Positions 36,174-44,430 of a stretch of DNA of 64,000 nt are shown here, piece by piece (within the stretch, counting starts at the first letter, position 1; the number at the start of each line of letters is the position of its first letter). The notes beneath the pieces were generated by a model. That model saw only the letters and a list, made by a program, of their open reading frames with translations, had not been told where the DNA came from and did no database searches. The translations under genes were made by a program, and so were the position numbers. Source of the stretch: MSPOR6 sp964652195 (lineage in GTDB: Bacteria; Poribacteria; WGA-4E; WGA-3G); assembly GCA_964652195.1 (NCBI GenBank), contig CAZZBB010000057.1, positions 124,001 to 188,000 on the forward strand, read 5' to 3'.

Positions 36174-37299
36174 ATGATCAACAAAATAAGAAATTGCATA
36201 GTCGTTGCATTATTATTCATGTTCCTAATTCCACTTGCATCAGCACAGCTCACACCGAACATCTGGAAGAAATATATCGGTGAACCTGCACCGATAGGAA
36301 CACCCGACCTTATTGACCACTCTTACGCAGGTTATAAAAATGGAACAGAAGGCATACCCGAAGATTTTGACTATCCTGTCTACAATGTTACAGATTATGG
36401 AGCAATCCCAAACAATGATAAGTCAGATACAACTGCTATCAGAGCAGCACTTGACGCAGCGGCTGCTGGTAGTTGTATCGTGTTCTTCCCACCCGGACAA
36501 TATGATGTCTTACTTGCTGACGATATAAAAGAGCCGTTTGTCATTGTAGGGCATCATACAATCGTACGTGGAAGCGTTGCACAAGGCGCAGGCAACGGTG
36601 GAACAACTATTAAGGCACATGATGCCATAGCGTCAAATTCACCATTTTTATTTGGAACAGTCAACGCTGAATTTGATTGGGGGTCAAAACAAACGTCAAA
36701 GGGGCATACCCCAGTGGAGCAAAGTCCTTTGAGGTGTATAACGCAACCAATTTGATGAACCGTAAATATACTGCAATCAGAGGGTTTGGTCTTCGTGGAG
36801 AGGATTTTGAGAAATATTCCTCACGACCTATATCTGAGTTCCCTGAGTCGTATACGCGCATCCGTGAGGGAATTACACTTAGAGAATATCATGAGATTGA
36901 TAGACGTTCAAACGTGGATAGACCAAGCACGTGCAAAAGATGATGGATCACCCGCTTTCCAAAAGGGAATTGCGAATCTCAAACGGCTGCTAACAATCCT
37001 TATACCTGAAAACAACGTTGCTACCGAACTACCCAAACCCATTCAACCCGGAAACATGGATTCCATATCACTTGGCAGAACCAGCGTAGGTGCACCTGAC
37101 AATTTATACTGTCTGTGGGACAGAGGCACGGACATTAGCATTGGGACTAATGCCTGCGGGTACCTATCAAACGAAAAACCGTGCCGCATACTGGGACGGA
37201 AAAAACACACAAGGTGAACTTGTGGCAAGTGGTCTGTATTTCTATACACTCACCGCAGGCAACTTCACCGCCACACGCAAAATGCTAATTCTGAAATAG
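36174..37299 (+). pseudogene. Pectate-lyase-like secreted protein with sorting domain, decayed
   Basis: The N-terminal frame (36174-36755) has a signal peptide ending ASA, then VYNVTDYGAIPNNDKSDTTA and AGSCIVFFPPGQYDV, the first strand of a Pectate_lyase_3-type beta-helix. It shifts frame near 36690 (FEVYNATNLMNRKYTAIRGF) and jumps to ARAKDDGSPAFQKGIANLKR. The end is a FlgD-like C-terminal domain: PNYPNPFNPETWIPYHLAEP in one frame, an in-frame TAG at 37087-37089, then VHLTIYTVCG ... GLYFYTLTAGNFTATRKM. The beta-helix is far too short, so an internal deletion plus several point lesions are indicated. Confidence 0.75.
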
Positions 37300-37323
37300 T
37301 ATCAAATGACTATAGGAGCCTCA

Positions 37324-38966
37324 ATGCAAAAGAGACAACCGACGATCGGTGAATATCTTCTCAAGAGCCTGGAAAGTTACGAAGTCAATCACATTTTCGG
37401 AATCCCTGGTGATTATGTGGCACAATTCTTCGGGCTTATTGAACAGAGTCCAATTCAATGTATAGGCACGACGCGAGAAGAGACAGCGGGATATGCCGCG
37501 GATGCCTATGCCCTCGTAAAAGGCATCGGCGTTGCGTGTGTTACCTACGGCGTCGGTGGGTTATCCATGGTGAACGCCGTCACAGGTGCTTATGCTGAAA
37601 AATCACCACTCTTGGGTCATTAGCGGCAGTCCAGGGATAAACGAGCGCGGTAAAGATGCATTTTTGCACCATAAAGGTAGGGATTTCTACACGCAGCAAA
37701 ATATCTATGAAGAGATCACTGTTGCTTCAACACTGCTCGACGAACCCATTACTGCCTTTAGTGAGATAGACAGAGTGTTGGATTCTGTCTATCGGCATAA
37801 ACGTCCGGGTTACATTGAGTTGCCGCGGGATATGGTGAATCAGTGAGGCAGTGTCTCTTACCGCCCTTCAACAGGCGAATCAGCAAGTGAACCCGAAACG
37901 TTGAATGCCGCCTTAGCGGCTGCGATTGACTTCATCAATCAAAGCCAAAATCCCATCATTTTAGCGGGTGCTGAACTTCAGAGATTTGGCTACCAAGACA
38001 AATTAATTTGGCTCGCCGAAGCAAAACAAATCCCGGTCGTGACATCCATACTGGGCAAATCGGTAATGCCGGAGGCACATCCGCTATACGTGGGGCTTTA
38101 TGGTGGCGCGATGGGTAGAGATGAAGTCAGGATGCTTGTCGAAACGTCTGATTGTGTTATTCTGCTCGGTGCCTTCATGACGGATGTCAATCTTGGGATT
38201 TACACGGCTAACCTTGATCAAAGTCGTCTCGTCTCTACGACTTCGGATAAAATAAAGGTCGGCTACTCAACTTATGAAGCTGTTAGGTTTGCGGATTTTA
38301 TCGATGGCTTACAGGTCCCGAAACTCCAAAAAAGAGGGGACATAGACTTGGAGTGGGTATTGACGGTCCCAGAACCCTTTGAGATGGTGGCAGATCAACC
38401 TTTAACTGTAAACCGTTTGTTCCAAGCACTGAATCAATTTTTGAACGATGAACTGACGGTAATTGCCGATACCGGTGACAGCCTTTGGGGTGCGATGAGA
38501 TTACGACTCCCAGAAAACACCCAATTTATTTCTCTTGCCTACTATACTTCAATGGGTTTTGCAATCCCTGCTGCGATCGGTGTCCAATTGGGCGATCCTA
38601 CTTCTCGACCGCTTGTGATCGTCGGGGATGGCGCCTTCCAAATGACCGACACCGAACTGTCAACATCTCTGCGTTATGGACTCAATCCGATTGTTTTGAT
38701 TTTGAATAACAAGGGATATGGCACCATCCGTCCTCTCGTTGAAGGTGCCTTTAACGATATAAGGAATTGGAATTACACGCGTTTCCCCGAATGCCTCGGT
38801 GGCGGATGTGCCTTTGCCGTTGGGACCGAGGACGAATTTAACCTGGCCATGAAAGCCGCTCTCGTAGAGACGCAGCATTTTGTCCTCATCGAAGGCGCAT
38901 CTTGACAAATTCGACATGTCGCCCGCACTGACTCAGTTGGCAAAAGAGGTGTCTAAGAAATCTTGA
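37324..38966 (+). pseudogene. TPP-dependent decarboxylase (IpdC/PDC-like), three lesions
   Basis: ATG 37324 (preceded by TAGGAG) opens QPTIGEYLLKSLESYEVNHI and FGIPGDYVAQFF, the pyrimidine-binding domain of the pyruvate/indolepyruvate decarboxylase family, with the conserved Glu in TTREETAGYAADAYA. One extra base near 37612 shifts the frame: GAYAEKSP continues as WVISGSPGINERGKDAFLHH. An in-frame TGA at 37844-37846 interrupts after LPRDMVNQ. The central and PP-binding domains follow (VVTSILGKSVMPEAHPLYVG; IVGDGAFQMTDTELS with GDG...N for Mg-ThDP). A third shift near 38900 turns LIEGA into LDKFDMSPALTQLAKEV. The GC content is higher than the flanks, suggesting transfer before decay. Confidence 0.85.
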
Positions 38967-38997
38967 GTCTCCAGACATGCTCTGAATCCGCTAGCAC

Positions 38998-39060
38998 TCT
39001 CACCGTTCATCACAGCTGGCTATTTCACCGCAACGCGCAAGATGTTCATTCTCAAGTAAA
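38998..39060 (+). pseudogene. Remnant of FlgD-like C-terminal sorting domain
   Basis: The frame reads LSPFITAGYFTATRKMFILK then TAA. This matches the last ~20 residues of the domain ending at 37299 (LTAGNFTATRKMLILK). The TPP-enzyme pseudogene thus lies between two copies of this tail. Confidence 0.7.
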
Positions 39061-39327
39061 CGCCATCGTTGAATCAATAAGGAATCGATTCATAATTCAC
39101 AAAACATAACAGTTTGAATTGACCGTACCCCTTCATCCTCGACAACATCCATTAATAGCCCTTAACGTCGTAGAAAAAACCCGTCATCAGAGGATACATT
39201 ATGTAAAAAATAAAACCTTTCTTTTCTTATTTTTTGTTCATTTAATTAGCACGCGACCGGGAGTTCTTTTCCTTCCACTTTTATATGATTTTAATTTCGT
39301 AACTTGTTATACTGATTAGACATTAAT

Positions 39328-39633
39328 TCCTTTCGTGGCAACCGGGGCGCGAACTTGCAACTCGCACCTATGGCACACTCTTAACATGTTTCCTCAGCAA
39401 TGCCGAGTAACGAAAGGAGAACGGAAACTCCTATAAATTATATCTACCTTAATTGACTTAAGGTTGCATATTCTCTGCAGTATCAATTCTATCTGGGTAA
39501 GGAGCTAACTGCCGATCTTAATACCTTACCCCGTAGAGGTGATTATAAATATCCACACTGTGAAATTCAATACGCATTTTGAATTTCATCTAATTCGCTT
39601 TATAGATTGTGCGAGATTCCTCGAAACAATCTA
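39328..39633 (+). ncRNA. Hairpin-packed segment, candidate structured leader RNA
   Basis: Five inverted repeats lie in series. TCCTTTCGT (39328-39336) pairs with 39410-39418, enclosing GGCA/TGCC. ACCTTAA (39446-39452) pairs with 39458-39464. GGGTAAGG (39495-39502) pairs with 39524-39531. TGAAATTCAA (39561-39570) pairs with 39579-39588. TAGATTG (39603-39609) pairs with 39627-39633 around an inner CGAG/CTCG. It ends 55 bp before a lipoprotein ATG. It could be a cis-regulatory leader, a small RNA, or part of a dispersed repeat; I match it to no known class. Confidence 0.4.
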
Positions 39634-39688
39634 CATCCACATTTTAAATTGATGGACAACCTAATATGCAAACAGAAAGAGGTAAAAT

Positions 39689-40510
39689 ATGCTAAATCGG
39701 ATCATCTGTAGTGTCGTTTTAATGTTATTTAGTGTCGTTTCATTTATAGGATGTGGTTTTATTCGAACGAAAGAAAGTGTGCCGGTAGAGAAGGTAGGTC
39801 TAGTATATGTTTCCGAGAATAGACCCGCCACAGTTCTCATTGGCGTGCTCGGATGGCATCATAACACGTGTGTAGACGGAGACGCGAAAATATCCGCAGA
39901 TCGGGATGGAAAAACAATACACCTCACAGCGACGATGCGAGTCTATTCTGGTTTTGGTGGGTGTGGAGATGCAGTATCGGATGTATATGGAGAAGTTACT
40001 GTCAGGAATCTTGAAGTCGGTGAATACAAAGTTATGTATGGAGACCGTGAACTGCTGAAGTTTCGTATTGCAGAGGATGCTGGGTATGTAAAATCGGGAC
40101 CTATAGTAGAATACTTAGAATTTACTATGAAAACTGCCGACGGTGTTGAAGTATTTCCACGTTACTATGAAACTTCTGAACCTGTTCAGGTTACGATGGG
40201 TGTGGTCGGATACTTTGATAACAAATGTGTGCCCTACCTCAAGACACACGTTGAACGTGATAACGTGTGGGGTAATATCTTCGATATCTACGTTGATATA
40301 TCAGGTGAAGTGCCAATCGTCAATACAGAGTGTACGTTAATGATAAATCCCAACAAGAGTCATCTTGATCCCTCATACTCATACTATGCTGAGATAGACC
40401 TCGGTACGCTCTCGGTGGGTCAATATAAAATAAACGTCAACGACAGTGGTAGAGCGTCGGTTACGATACGTCTAAAAGAGGTTACTGAGGATGGAGAAGA
40501 TGGAACATAG
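39689..40510 (+). CDS. Lipoprotein with two related beta domains, unknown function
   Basis: The N-terminus (LMLFSVVSFIGCGFIRTK) has lipobox FIGC. The mature part falls into two similar halves. The first (about 48-145) has TVLIGVLGWHHNTCVDGDAK ... VRNLEVGEYKVMYGD; the second (about 165-265) has VQVTMGVVGYFDNKCVPYLK ... LGTLSVGQYKINVNDSG. Each half keeps a Cys near its start and a GxYK turn near its end, an Ig-like pattern. A truncated paralogue lies directly downstream. It sits behind the hairpin-rich leader. No catalytic motif is visible. Confidence 0.75.
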   Translation: MLNRIICSVVLMLFSVVSFIGCGFIRTKESVPVEKVGLVYVSENRPATVLIGVLGWHHNTCVDGDAKISADRDGKTIHLTATMRVYSGFGGCGDAVSDVYGEVTVRNLEVGEYKVMYGDRELLKFRIAEDAGYVKSGPIVEYLEFTMKTADGVEVFPRYYETSEPVQVTMGVVGYFDNKCVPYLKTHVERDNVWGNIFDIYVDISGEVPIVNTECTLMINPNKSHLDPSYSYYAEIDLGTLSVGQYKINVNDSGRASVTIRLKEVTEDGEDGT

Positions 40511-40512
40511 TT

Positions 40513-40543
40513 TGTAGGTTGGGCAGAGCAGTAGCGAAACCCA
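40513..40543. repeat. Short GTAGGTTGGG/CCCAAC repeat
   Basis: GTAGGTTGGGCAGAGCAGTA then GCGAAACCCAAC. Its ends are partly complementary and it belongs with the larger element at 18383-18472. It separates the lipoprotein gene from its truncated paralogue and replaces that paralogue's start region. Confidence 0.6.
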
Positions 40544-40545
40544 AC

Positions 40546-40866
40546 TTTGTCAGTGTTCATTTCAACTATACAATTTCAATAATAATTGGCTTAGCACTTA
40601 TATTCGTGGGATGTGAAAAATACAGTGTTATTGAATTGATAAGGGACATTGAAACCGTTGATATATATAGCACAGCGACGCGCAACGGATATGCAGTTTC
40701 TGTTCTGATTATTGGCTCTTTCCCAAACAGTTGTCACGGACATCATAAGACAGTACATTTAGCAACGATTGAGATGAAATCCACACTTCAGGATAATACA
40801 CCGTATCACAAAAGAATTGCTTACCCTATATATGGCAAATTTCTTGCATTCTCACTATTCTTGTAG
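40546..40866 (+). pseudogene. Truncated lipoprotein paralogue
   Basis: The frame carries a signal-like segment ISIIIGLALIFVGC with a lipobox and then VLIIGSFPNSCHGHHKTVHL. This resembles VLIGVLGWHHNTC of the upstream lipoprotein. No proper start codon exists: the frame only opens with TTG inside the GTAGGTTGGG repeat. The C-terminus stops after about half a domain (YPIYGKFLAFSLFL), overlapping the ATP synthase promoter. It looks like a duplicate that lost both ends. Confidence 0.6.
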
Positions 40867-40872
40867 TATAAT
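40844..40872 (+). promoter_or_regulatory. Promoter of the ATP synthase operon
   Basis: TTGCAT (40844-40849) and TATAAT (40867-40872) are separated by exactly 17 nt. Transcription would start near 40879, about 58 nt before the atpZ start. No other comparable promoter is seen before atpB. Confidence 0.6.
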
Positions 40873-40936
40873 TTAAACCGTTGCATAATAGGTGATTCTC
40901 TCTCCAAACCACTTTGGCAGTAAGGGAGCAACCCAC

Positions 40937-41230
40937 ATGTTTAAACGACGGTTAGACCAAGTCAAACATGAAAATATAGGGATGTTTGATCTTGCCTCAA
41001 TCGGTATAACACTTGTTCTTGCAATTGTCATCGGTTTTTTTGGAGGCAAGTGGATTGGCGGGAAATTAGGCAATGCTGATATCGGTTCATACATCGGTTT
41101 TGCAATTGGGGTTGCTGCTGGTTTCTTAGAGATGTTTCGCTCTGTAGCACGATGGAACCGTAAAATGGAACGCATGGAAAAACAGCGTCGTGATGAAGCA
41201 CAACAAGCACAAGACGTTAATGGAGAATGA
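40937..41230 (+). CDS. atpZ: AtpZ/AtpI-type F0F1-ATPase assembly subunit
   Basis: From ATG 40937 (MFKRRLDQVKHENIGMFDLA; AAGGGAG upstream) the product is 97 aa with two TM hairpin segments, ASIGITLVLAIVIGFFGGKW and IGSYIGFAIGVAAGF. The Gly-rich FGGKWIGGKLG turn is typical of AtpZ-like proteins encoded first in atp operons. A charged, coiled C-terminus follows. The family is linked to Mg/Ca uptake and assembly of the c-ring. It is the first gene of the operon. Confidence 0.75.
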   Translation: MFKRRLDQVKHENIGMFDLASIGITLVLAIVIGFFGGKWIGGKLGNADIGSYIGFAIGVAAGFLEMFRSVARWNRKMERMEKQRRDEAQQAQDVNGE

Positions 41231-41284
41231 TGCATTAAGCACCCGATAACCTCCGTTATTTTGACAAAGGAGTCACCTACCTAA

Positions 41285-41692
41285 ATGGGTCCCAAACTTG
41301 AATTTGGGGACCGGTTTATTCGACAAGTTTATATATTGACAATTTGCCTCACTATGGCTATTGGCGGTATATTATTAGGCTTCAACCTTGCCGCACTCCC
41401 CAGTTTCCTAATCGGTAGTGTTATAGGTATTAGTTTATTCTGGTCAATCGAATTTGTTATAAGACGGTTGCTGCGTCCAGGGAAAACGCAGAAAACAAAA
41501 TATCTGCTTGGATTCATAGCACTTGGTAAATATACAGTCCTTGGTATACTTCTTTATTTCTTATTTGACACAACGTGGATAAATGTATACGCATTTGCGG
41601 GAGGTATCATTTTAGTTCAAGGTGCAATTATTCTCAAAGCAATTGGATTGATGATAACAATTCTTAGAAAAAAAGATCCTGATCAACCTTAA
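41285..41692 (+). CDS. atpI: ATP synthase subunit I-like protein
   Basis: This 135-aa protein has four hydrophobic helices (about 15-30, 34-54, 72-90 and 95-118). An N-terminal FGDRFIRQVYILT and a C-terminal LRKKDPDQP tail fit the ATP_synt_I family, which helps assemble the c-ring together with AtpZ. The sequence is poorly conserved, so identification rests on topology and position between atpZ and atpB. Confidence 0.75.
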   Translation: MGPKLEFGDRFIRQVYILTICLTMAIGGILLGFNLAALPSFLIGSVIGISLFWSIEFVIRRLLRPGKTQKTKYLLGFIALGKYTVLGILLYFLFDTTWINVYAFAGGIILVQGAIILKAIGLMITILRKKDPDQP

Positions 41693-41747
41693 ACATACAC
41701 AGGGATGAAGAATATATTCCACATCTAAACTAAGTCTACAATAAAAC

Positions 41748-42620
41748 ATGAAAAAAATATCGTTTATTTGCTTGGTCATTGCTCTCTCATTATTAGCAGT
41801 GACTGGGACATTCGCAGCTGAGGATGCGTCCGATGCTGATGAACAAGAAAAAGCCCCCATCCACCATTACGGTTACCGTTCTTGGTTCTCTCCTATATCA
41901 CAGTTATTACCCAATGAAATTTTTCCAGAACCCGGTAAATGGCATCAACCAGACTTAATCCCAAACACACTATTTGTTGTCTTCTTTATATCTATATTTT
42001 TCATATTAGTAACCTGGAAATTGAAGCCAATTCCTGAAGGGAAAGGACAGACGTTATTAGAAGTGTTTGTTGGAGGAATAACGGATTTCTTTGGTGGTAT
42101 CTTGGGTGAAGATGGGAAAAAATATCTCCCATTTGTCGGTTCATTTTTCATTTTCATTCTATCACTAAACTATATTGGACTCATTCCAGGTTTTCAAGCC
42201 CCAACAGCAGATCTAAATACAACACTTGCACTTGGTATAACCGCTGTTATCGGTGTTCAAATTATCGCAATCAAAGAAAATGGGGTAGTGGGTTATCTCA
42301 AACACCTGATTGGAAATCCAACGTGGTTAGGATTCTTGATGTTCCCGATTGAGGTAGTTGCTCAGTTATCACGGGCAGGATCACTCGCTATCCGTCTATT
42401 TGGTAATATTTTTGGTGAAAAATCCGTTGTTATTCAACTTACTGTGCTTGGTGCAATCTCCGTTGGTGGTTTCATCCTTCCGATACCAGTTCAGGTGCCG
42501 ATGATGTTTTTCGCAATGTTCGGAGGTCTTTTACAAGCGTTCGTTTTCACACTTTTAACAACAATATATATCGTGCTGTTCATAGAGCACCATGACGAAG
42601 CGCATGAAGCGCATCATTAA
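41748..42620 (+). CDS. atpB: ATP synthase F0 subunit a
   Basis: This 290-aa integral membrane subunit forms the ion half-channels. A signal-like N-terminal helix (SFICLVIALSLLAVTGTFAA) precedes the core. The family core is clear: LNYIGLIPGFQAPTADLN, the essential Arg in RAGSLAIRLFGNIFGE, and the terminal QAFVFTLLTTIYI helix. The C-terminus is His-rich (EHHDEAHEAHH). It is 55 bp from atpI and 53 bp from the atpE start. Confidence 0.95.
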   Translation: MKKISFICLVIALSLLAVTGTFAAEDASDADEQEKAPIHHYGYRSWFSPISQLLPNEIFPEPGKWHQPDLIPNTLFVVFFISIFFILVTWKLKPIPEGKGQTLLEVFVGGITDFFGGILGEDGKKYLPFVGSFFIFILSLNYIGLIPGFQAPTADLNTTLALGITAVIGVQIIAIKENGVVGYLKHLIGNPTWLGFLMFPIEVVAQLSRAGSLAIRLFGNIFGEKSVVIQLTVLGAISVGGFILPIPVQVPMMFFAMFGGLLQAFVFTLLTTIYIVLFIEHHDEAHEAHH

Positions 42621-42673
42621 ATTTCTATAGGGTAAGAGTTAACTTGCCTATTTTTGTCCAAGGAGGACATTAC

Positions 42674-43012
42674 ATGATTTACTTAGCAGTATTAGCATTT
42701 GGTGTAACTTTAGGTTTACCAATCGCAGTTATTTTTGCCTCAAGAGCACAAGGTGCAGCAACAAGTACTGCCCTTGAAGGTATTGCACGTCAACCTGAAT
42801 CAGCAGCGAAGATTCAAACTGCGATGATTATCGGTTTGGCTCTCATTGAATCACTGGTTATCTATGCATTGCTGATGTTTTTTCTTCTACTCCCAAAACT
42901 CCCCGGTGTTGACGTAAATCCAGACACAATTGATGTACAAGAAGCAATAGAAGCTGCACGTACAGCACCCGCGGGTGAAAATAATGCCACTCTTGAAATG
43001 GGCGATCAATAA
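42674..43012 (+). CDS. atpE: ATP synthase F0 subunit c
   Basis: I use ATG 42674, which has a strong AAGGAGG 8-9 nt upstream, over the TTG at 42644. The 112-aa product has two helices joined by the ARQPE loop. The ion-binding Glu is in LALIESLVIYALL. Aligned to the Na+-binding Ilyobacter c subunit by the ARQPE loop, it keeps Gln (RAQGAA, Q32 position), Glu65, Ser66 and Tyr70 but has Leu for Thr67. The C-terminal tail of about 30 residues beyond the second helix is unusually long. Confidence 0.95.
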   Translation: MIYLAVLAFGVTLGLPIAVIFASRAQGAATSTALEGIARQPESAAKIQTAMIIGLALIESLVIYALLMFFLLLPKLPGVDVNPDTIDVQEAIEAARTAPAGENNATLEMGDQ

Positions 43013-43032
43013 TAACACATCATATCTAATAC

Positions 43033-43063
43033 GTTGGGGCATCTGAATATTAACTGCCCCAAC
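43033..43063 (+). promoter_or_regulatory. Hairpin between atpE and atpF
   Basis: GTTGGGGCA (43033-43041) and TGCCCCAAC (43055-43063) form a 9-bp GC-rich stem 20 nt after the atpE stop. No T-run follows, so it is more likely an mRNA-stabilising or processing hairpin, or a partial attenuator, than a terminator. This would help give the high c-subunit stoichiometry. Confidence 0.6.
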
Positions 43064-43152
43064 ACTTTGACGTATTTGAGAATATTGCGCGCTATTATCA
43101 AGAAAAGAAATAATTTGATTGAGCGTAGCAAATTTACAAAGTTGAGATCGTT

Positions 43153-43740
43153 ATGAAAAAAATATACGCAAGTTGTTTCATTCTAATGACCGTTTGCATC
43201 AGTACAGTCTTCGCAGCCGATCCCCCTCCAGGTGGAGGATTATTATCTGACTTGGGGATAGACCCGAAAACAATTTTAGTGCAAGCCGTTGGATTCTTGG
43301 TAGTGCTTGCTGTACTCTGGAAGTTCGTCTTCGGTAAAGTCGGCGGACTATTAGAGGAGCGACGAACAGAAATCACGACACAGTTAGATCAATTAAAAAC
43401 TGATCGTGAAGAATTAGATCGGCTTACCGCTGAAACGCGACAACGTTTAAGTGAAATTGAAACTGAAGCACAGACAAAAATTCAAGCTGCTATAGAACAG
43501 GGAAATACTGAACGACAACAAATTGTAACACAAGCACGACAAGATGCTGAAGAAGAGATTACAAGAGCACGTGCTGAAATACAACGCGAAAAAGATGAAG
43601 CTATTTCTGAACTTAGAGGCGTGGTTGCTGAACTCGCAATTGATGCAGCAGGGAAAATCATCAGCGCTGAACTCACTCCTGAAAGACATCAAAATATTAT
43701 CGATGCATCCATCAGTAGATTGTCTGTCAATCAGAATTAA
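43153..43740 (+). CDS. atpF: ATP synthase F0 subunit b
   Basis: This 195-aa protein begins with a signal-like helix (IYASCFILMTVCISTVFAAD), then PPPGGGLLSDLGIDPKT and the membrane helix ILVQAVGFLVVLAVLWKFVF. A long charged coiled coil (about 65-190) forms the peripheral stalk. The extra N-terminal helix ahead of the normal b-subunit anchor is also seen in atpB here, suggesting cleaved leader peptides on F0 subunits in this lineage. Confidence 0.93.
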   Translation: MKKIYASCFILMTVCISTVFAADPPPGGGLLSDLGIDPKTILVQAVGFLVVLAVLWKFVFGKVGGLLEERRTEITTQLDQLKTDREELDRLTAETRQRLSEIETEAQTKIQAAIEQGNTERQQIVTQARQDAEEEITRARAEIQREKDEAISELRGVVAELAIDAAGKIISAELTPERHQNIIDASISRLSVNQN

Positions 43741-43800
43741 GTTCAAATTCCAATTTCATGATACCTGATAGACTAAATCATAATAGGTGATTACAAAATT

Positions 43801-44340
43801 ATGAGAGACATCCGAGTTGCTAAACCTTATGCCCGAGCTTTATACGAAGCAGCTGTTGAACAAGATGAATTGGAATCTATTGTTTCCAATATTAATCAGT
43901 TACAAGATGTGATTGATCAATCCGAGGAGTTCTCTGAATTTATCAGTACACCCCTATTATCACCACAGTTCAAAAGCGACACATTTCAGCAACTATTTTC
44001 GGATACTATACATTCACTCACAATTAATTTCCTGAAACTTCTTGCACAAAAACAACGGGAACGTTTCTTAATTGCAATAATGGATGTCTTTTCTGCAATC
44101 GTTGATGAAGCTGCCGGAAGAATTGTTGCAAAAGTCAAAACCGCAACACCTATTTCACAGGATCAGGAACAAAGGCTTATTGACCAACTAAGTTCATATT
44201 CAGGAAAACAAGTACGTTTAGAAACCGAAACAGATGAACAGATTCAAGGTGGCTTTATTGTTCAAGTAGATGATACTGTTTTTGATGCAAGCATAGCAAC
44301 CCAACTACAACGACTAAAACGACAACTCGCAAAAGGATAA
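43801..44340 (+). CDS. atpH: ATP synthase F1 subunit delta
   Basis: The 179-aa protein starts MRDIRVAKPYARALYEAAVE, the classic OSCP/delta N-terminus, followed by the helical domain and the C-terminal block with AAGRIVAKVKTATPISQDQE and EIQGGFIVQVDDTVFDASI-like sequence (here QIQGG...). It links the stalk b subunits to the alpha3beta3 head. It is 60 bp from atpF and 90 bp from atpA. Confidence 0.95.
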   Translation: MRDIRVAKPYARALYEAAVEQDELESIVSNINQLQDVIDQSEEFSEFISTPLLSPQFKSDTFQQLFSDTIHSLTINFLKLLAQKQRERFLIAIMDVFSAIVDEAAGRIVAKVKTATPISQDQEQRLIDQLSSYSGKQVRLETETDEQIQGGFIVQVDDTVFDASIATQLQRLKRQLAKG

Positions 44341-44430
44341 TGAACATATAAATCACCGTAATAATGGTATGAAATTACATAGCGTAACTTGTTTCATTAT
44401 TGACAATAGCGTTCCATAAAGGATACAAAC

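Larger units (their letters stand above)
38967..39688. other. Gap with sorting-domain remnant and structured leader
   Basis: No intact gene. It holds the remnant at 38998-39060 and the hairpin-rich segment 39328-39633. An AGAAAGAGGT ribosome site at about 39674-39683 serves the lipoprotein gene. The part 39061-39327 shows nothing specific. Confidence 0.6.

Noticed and set aside
37586..37846. A separate 86-aa gene inside the TPP enzyme
   Set aside because: It is the continuation of the decarboxylase in a shifted frame (VISGSPGINERGKDAFLHH), not an independent gene.
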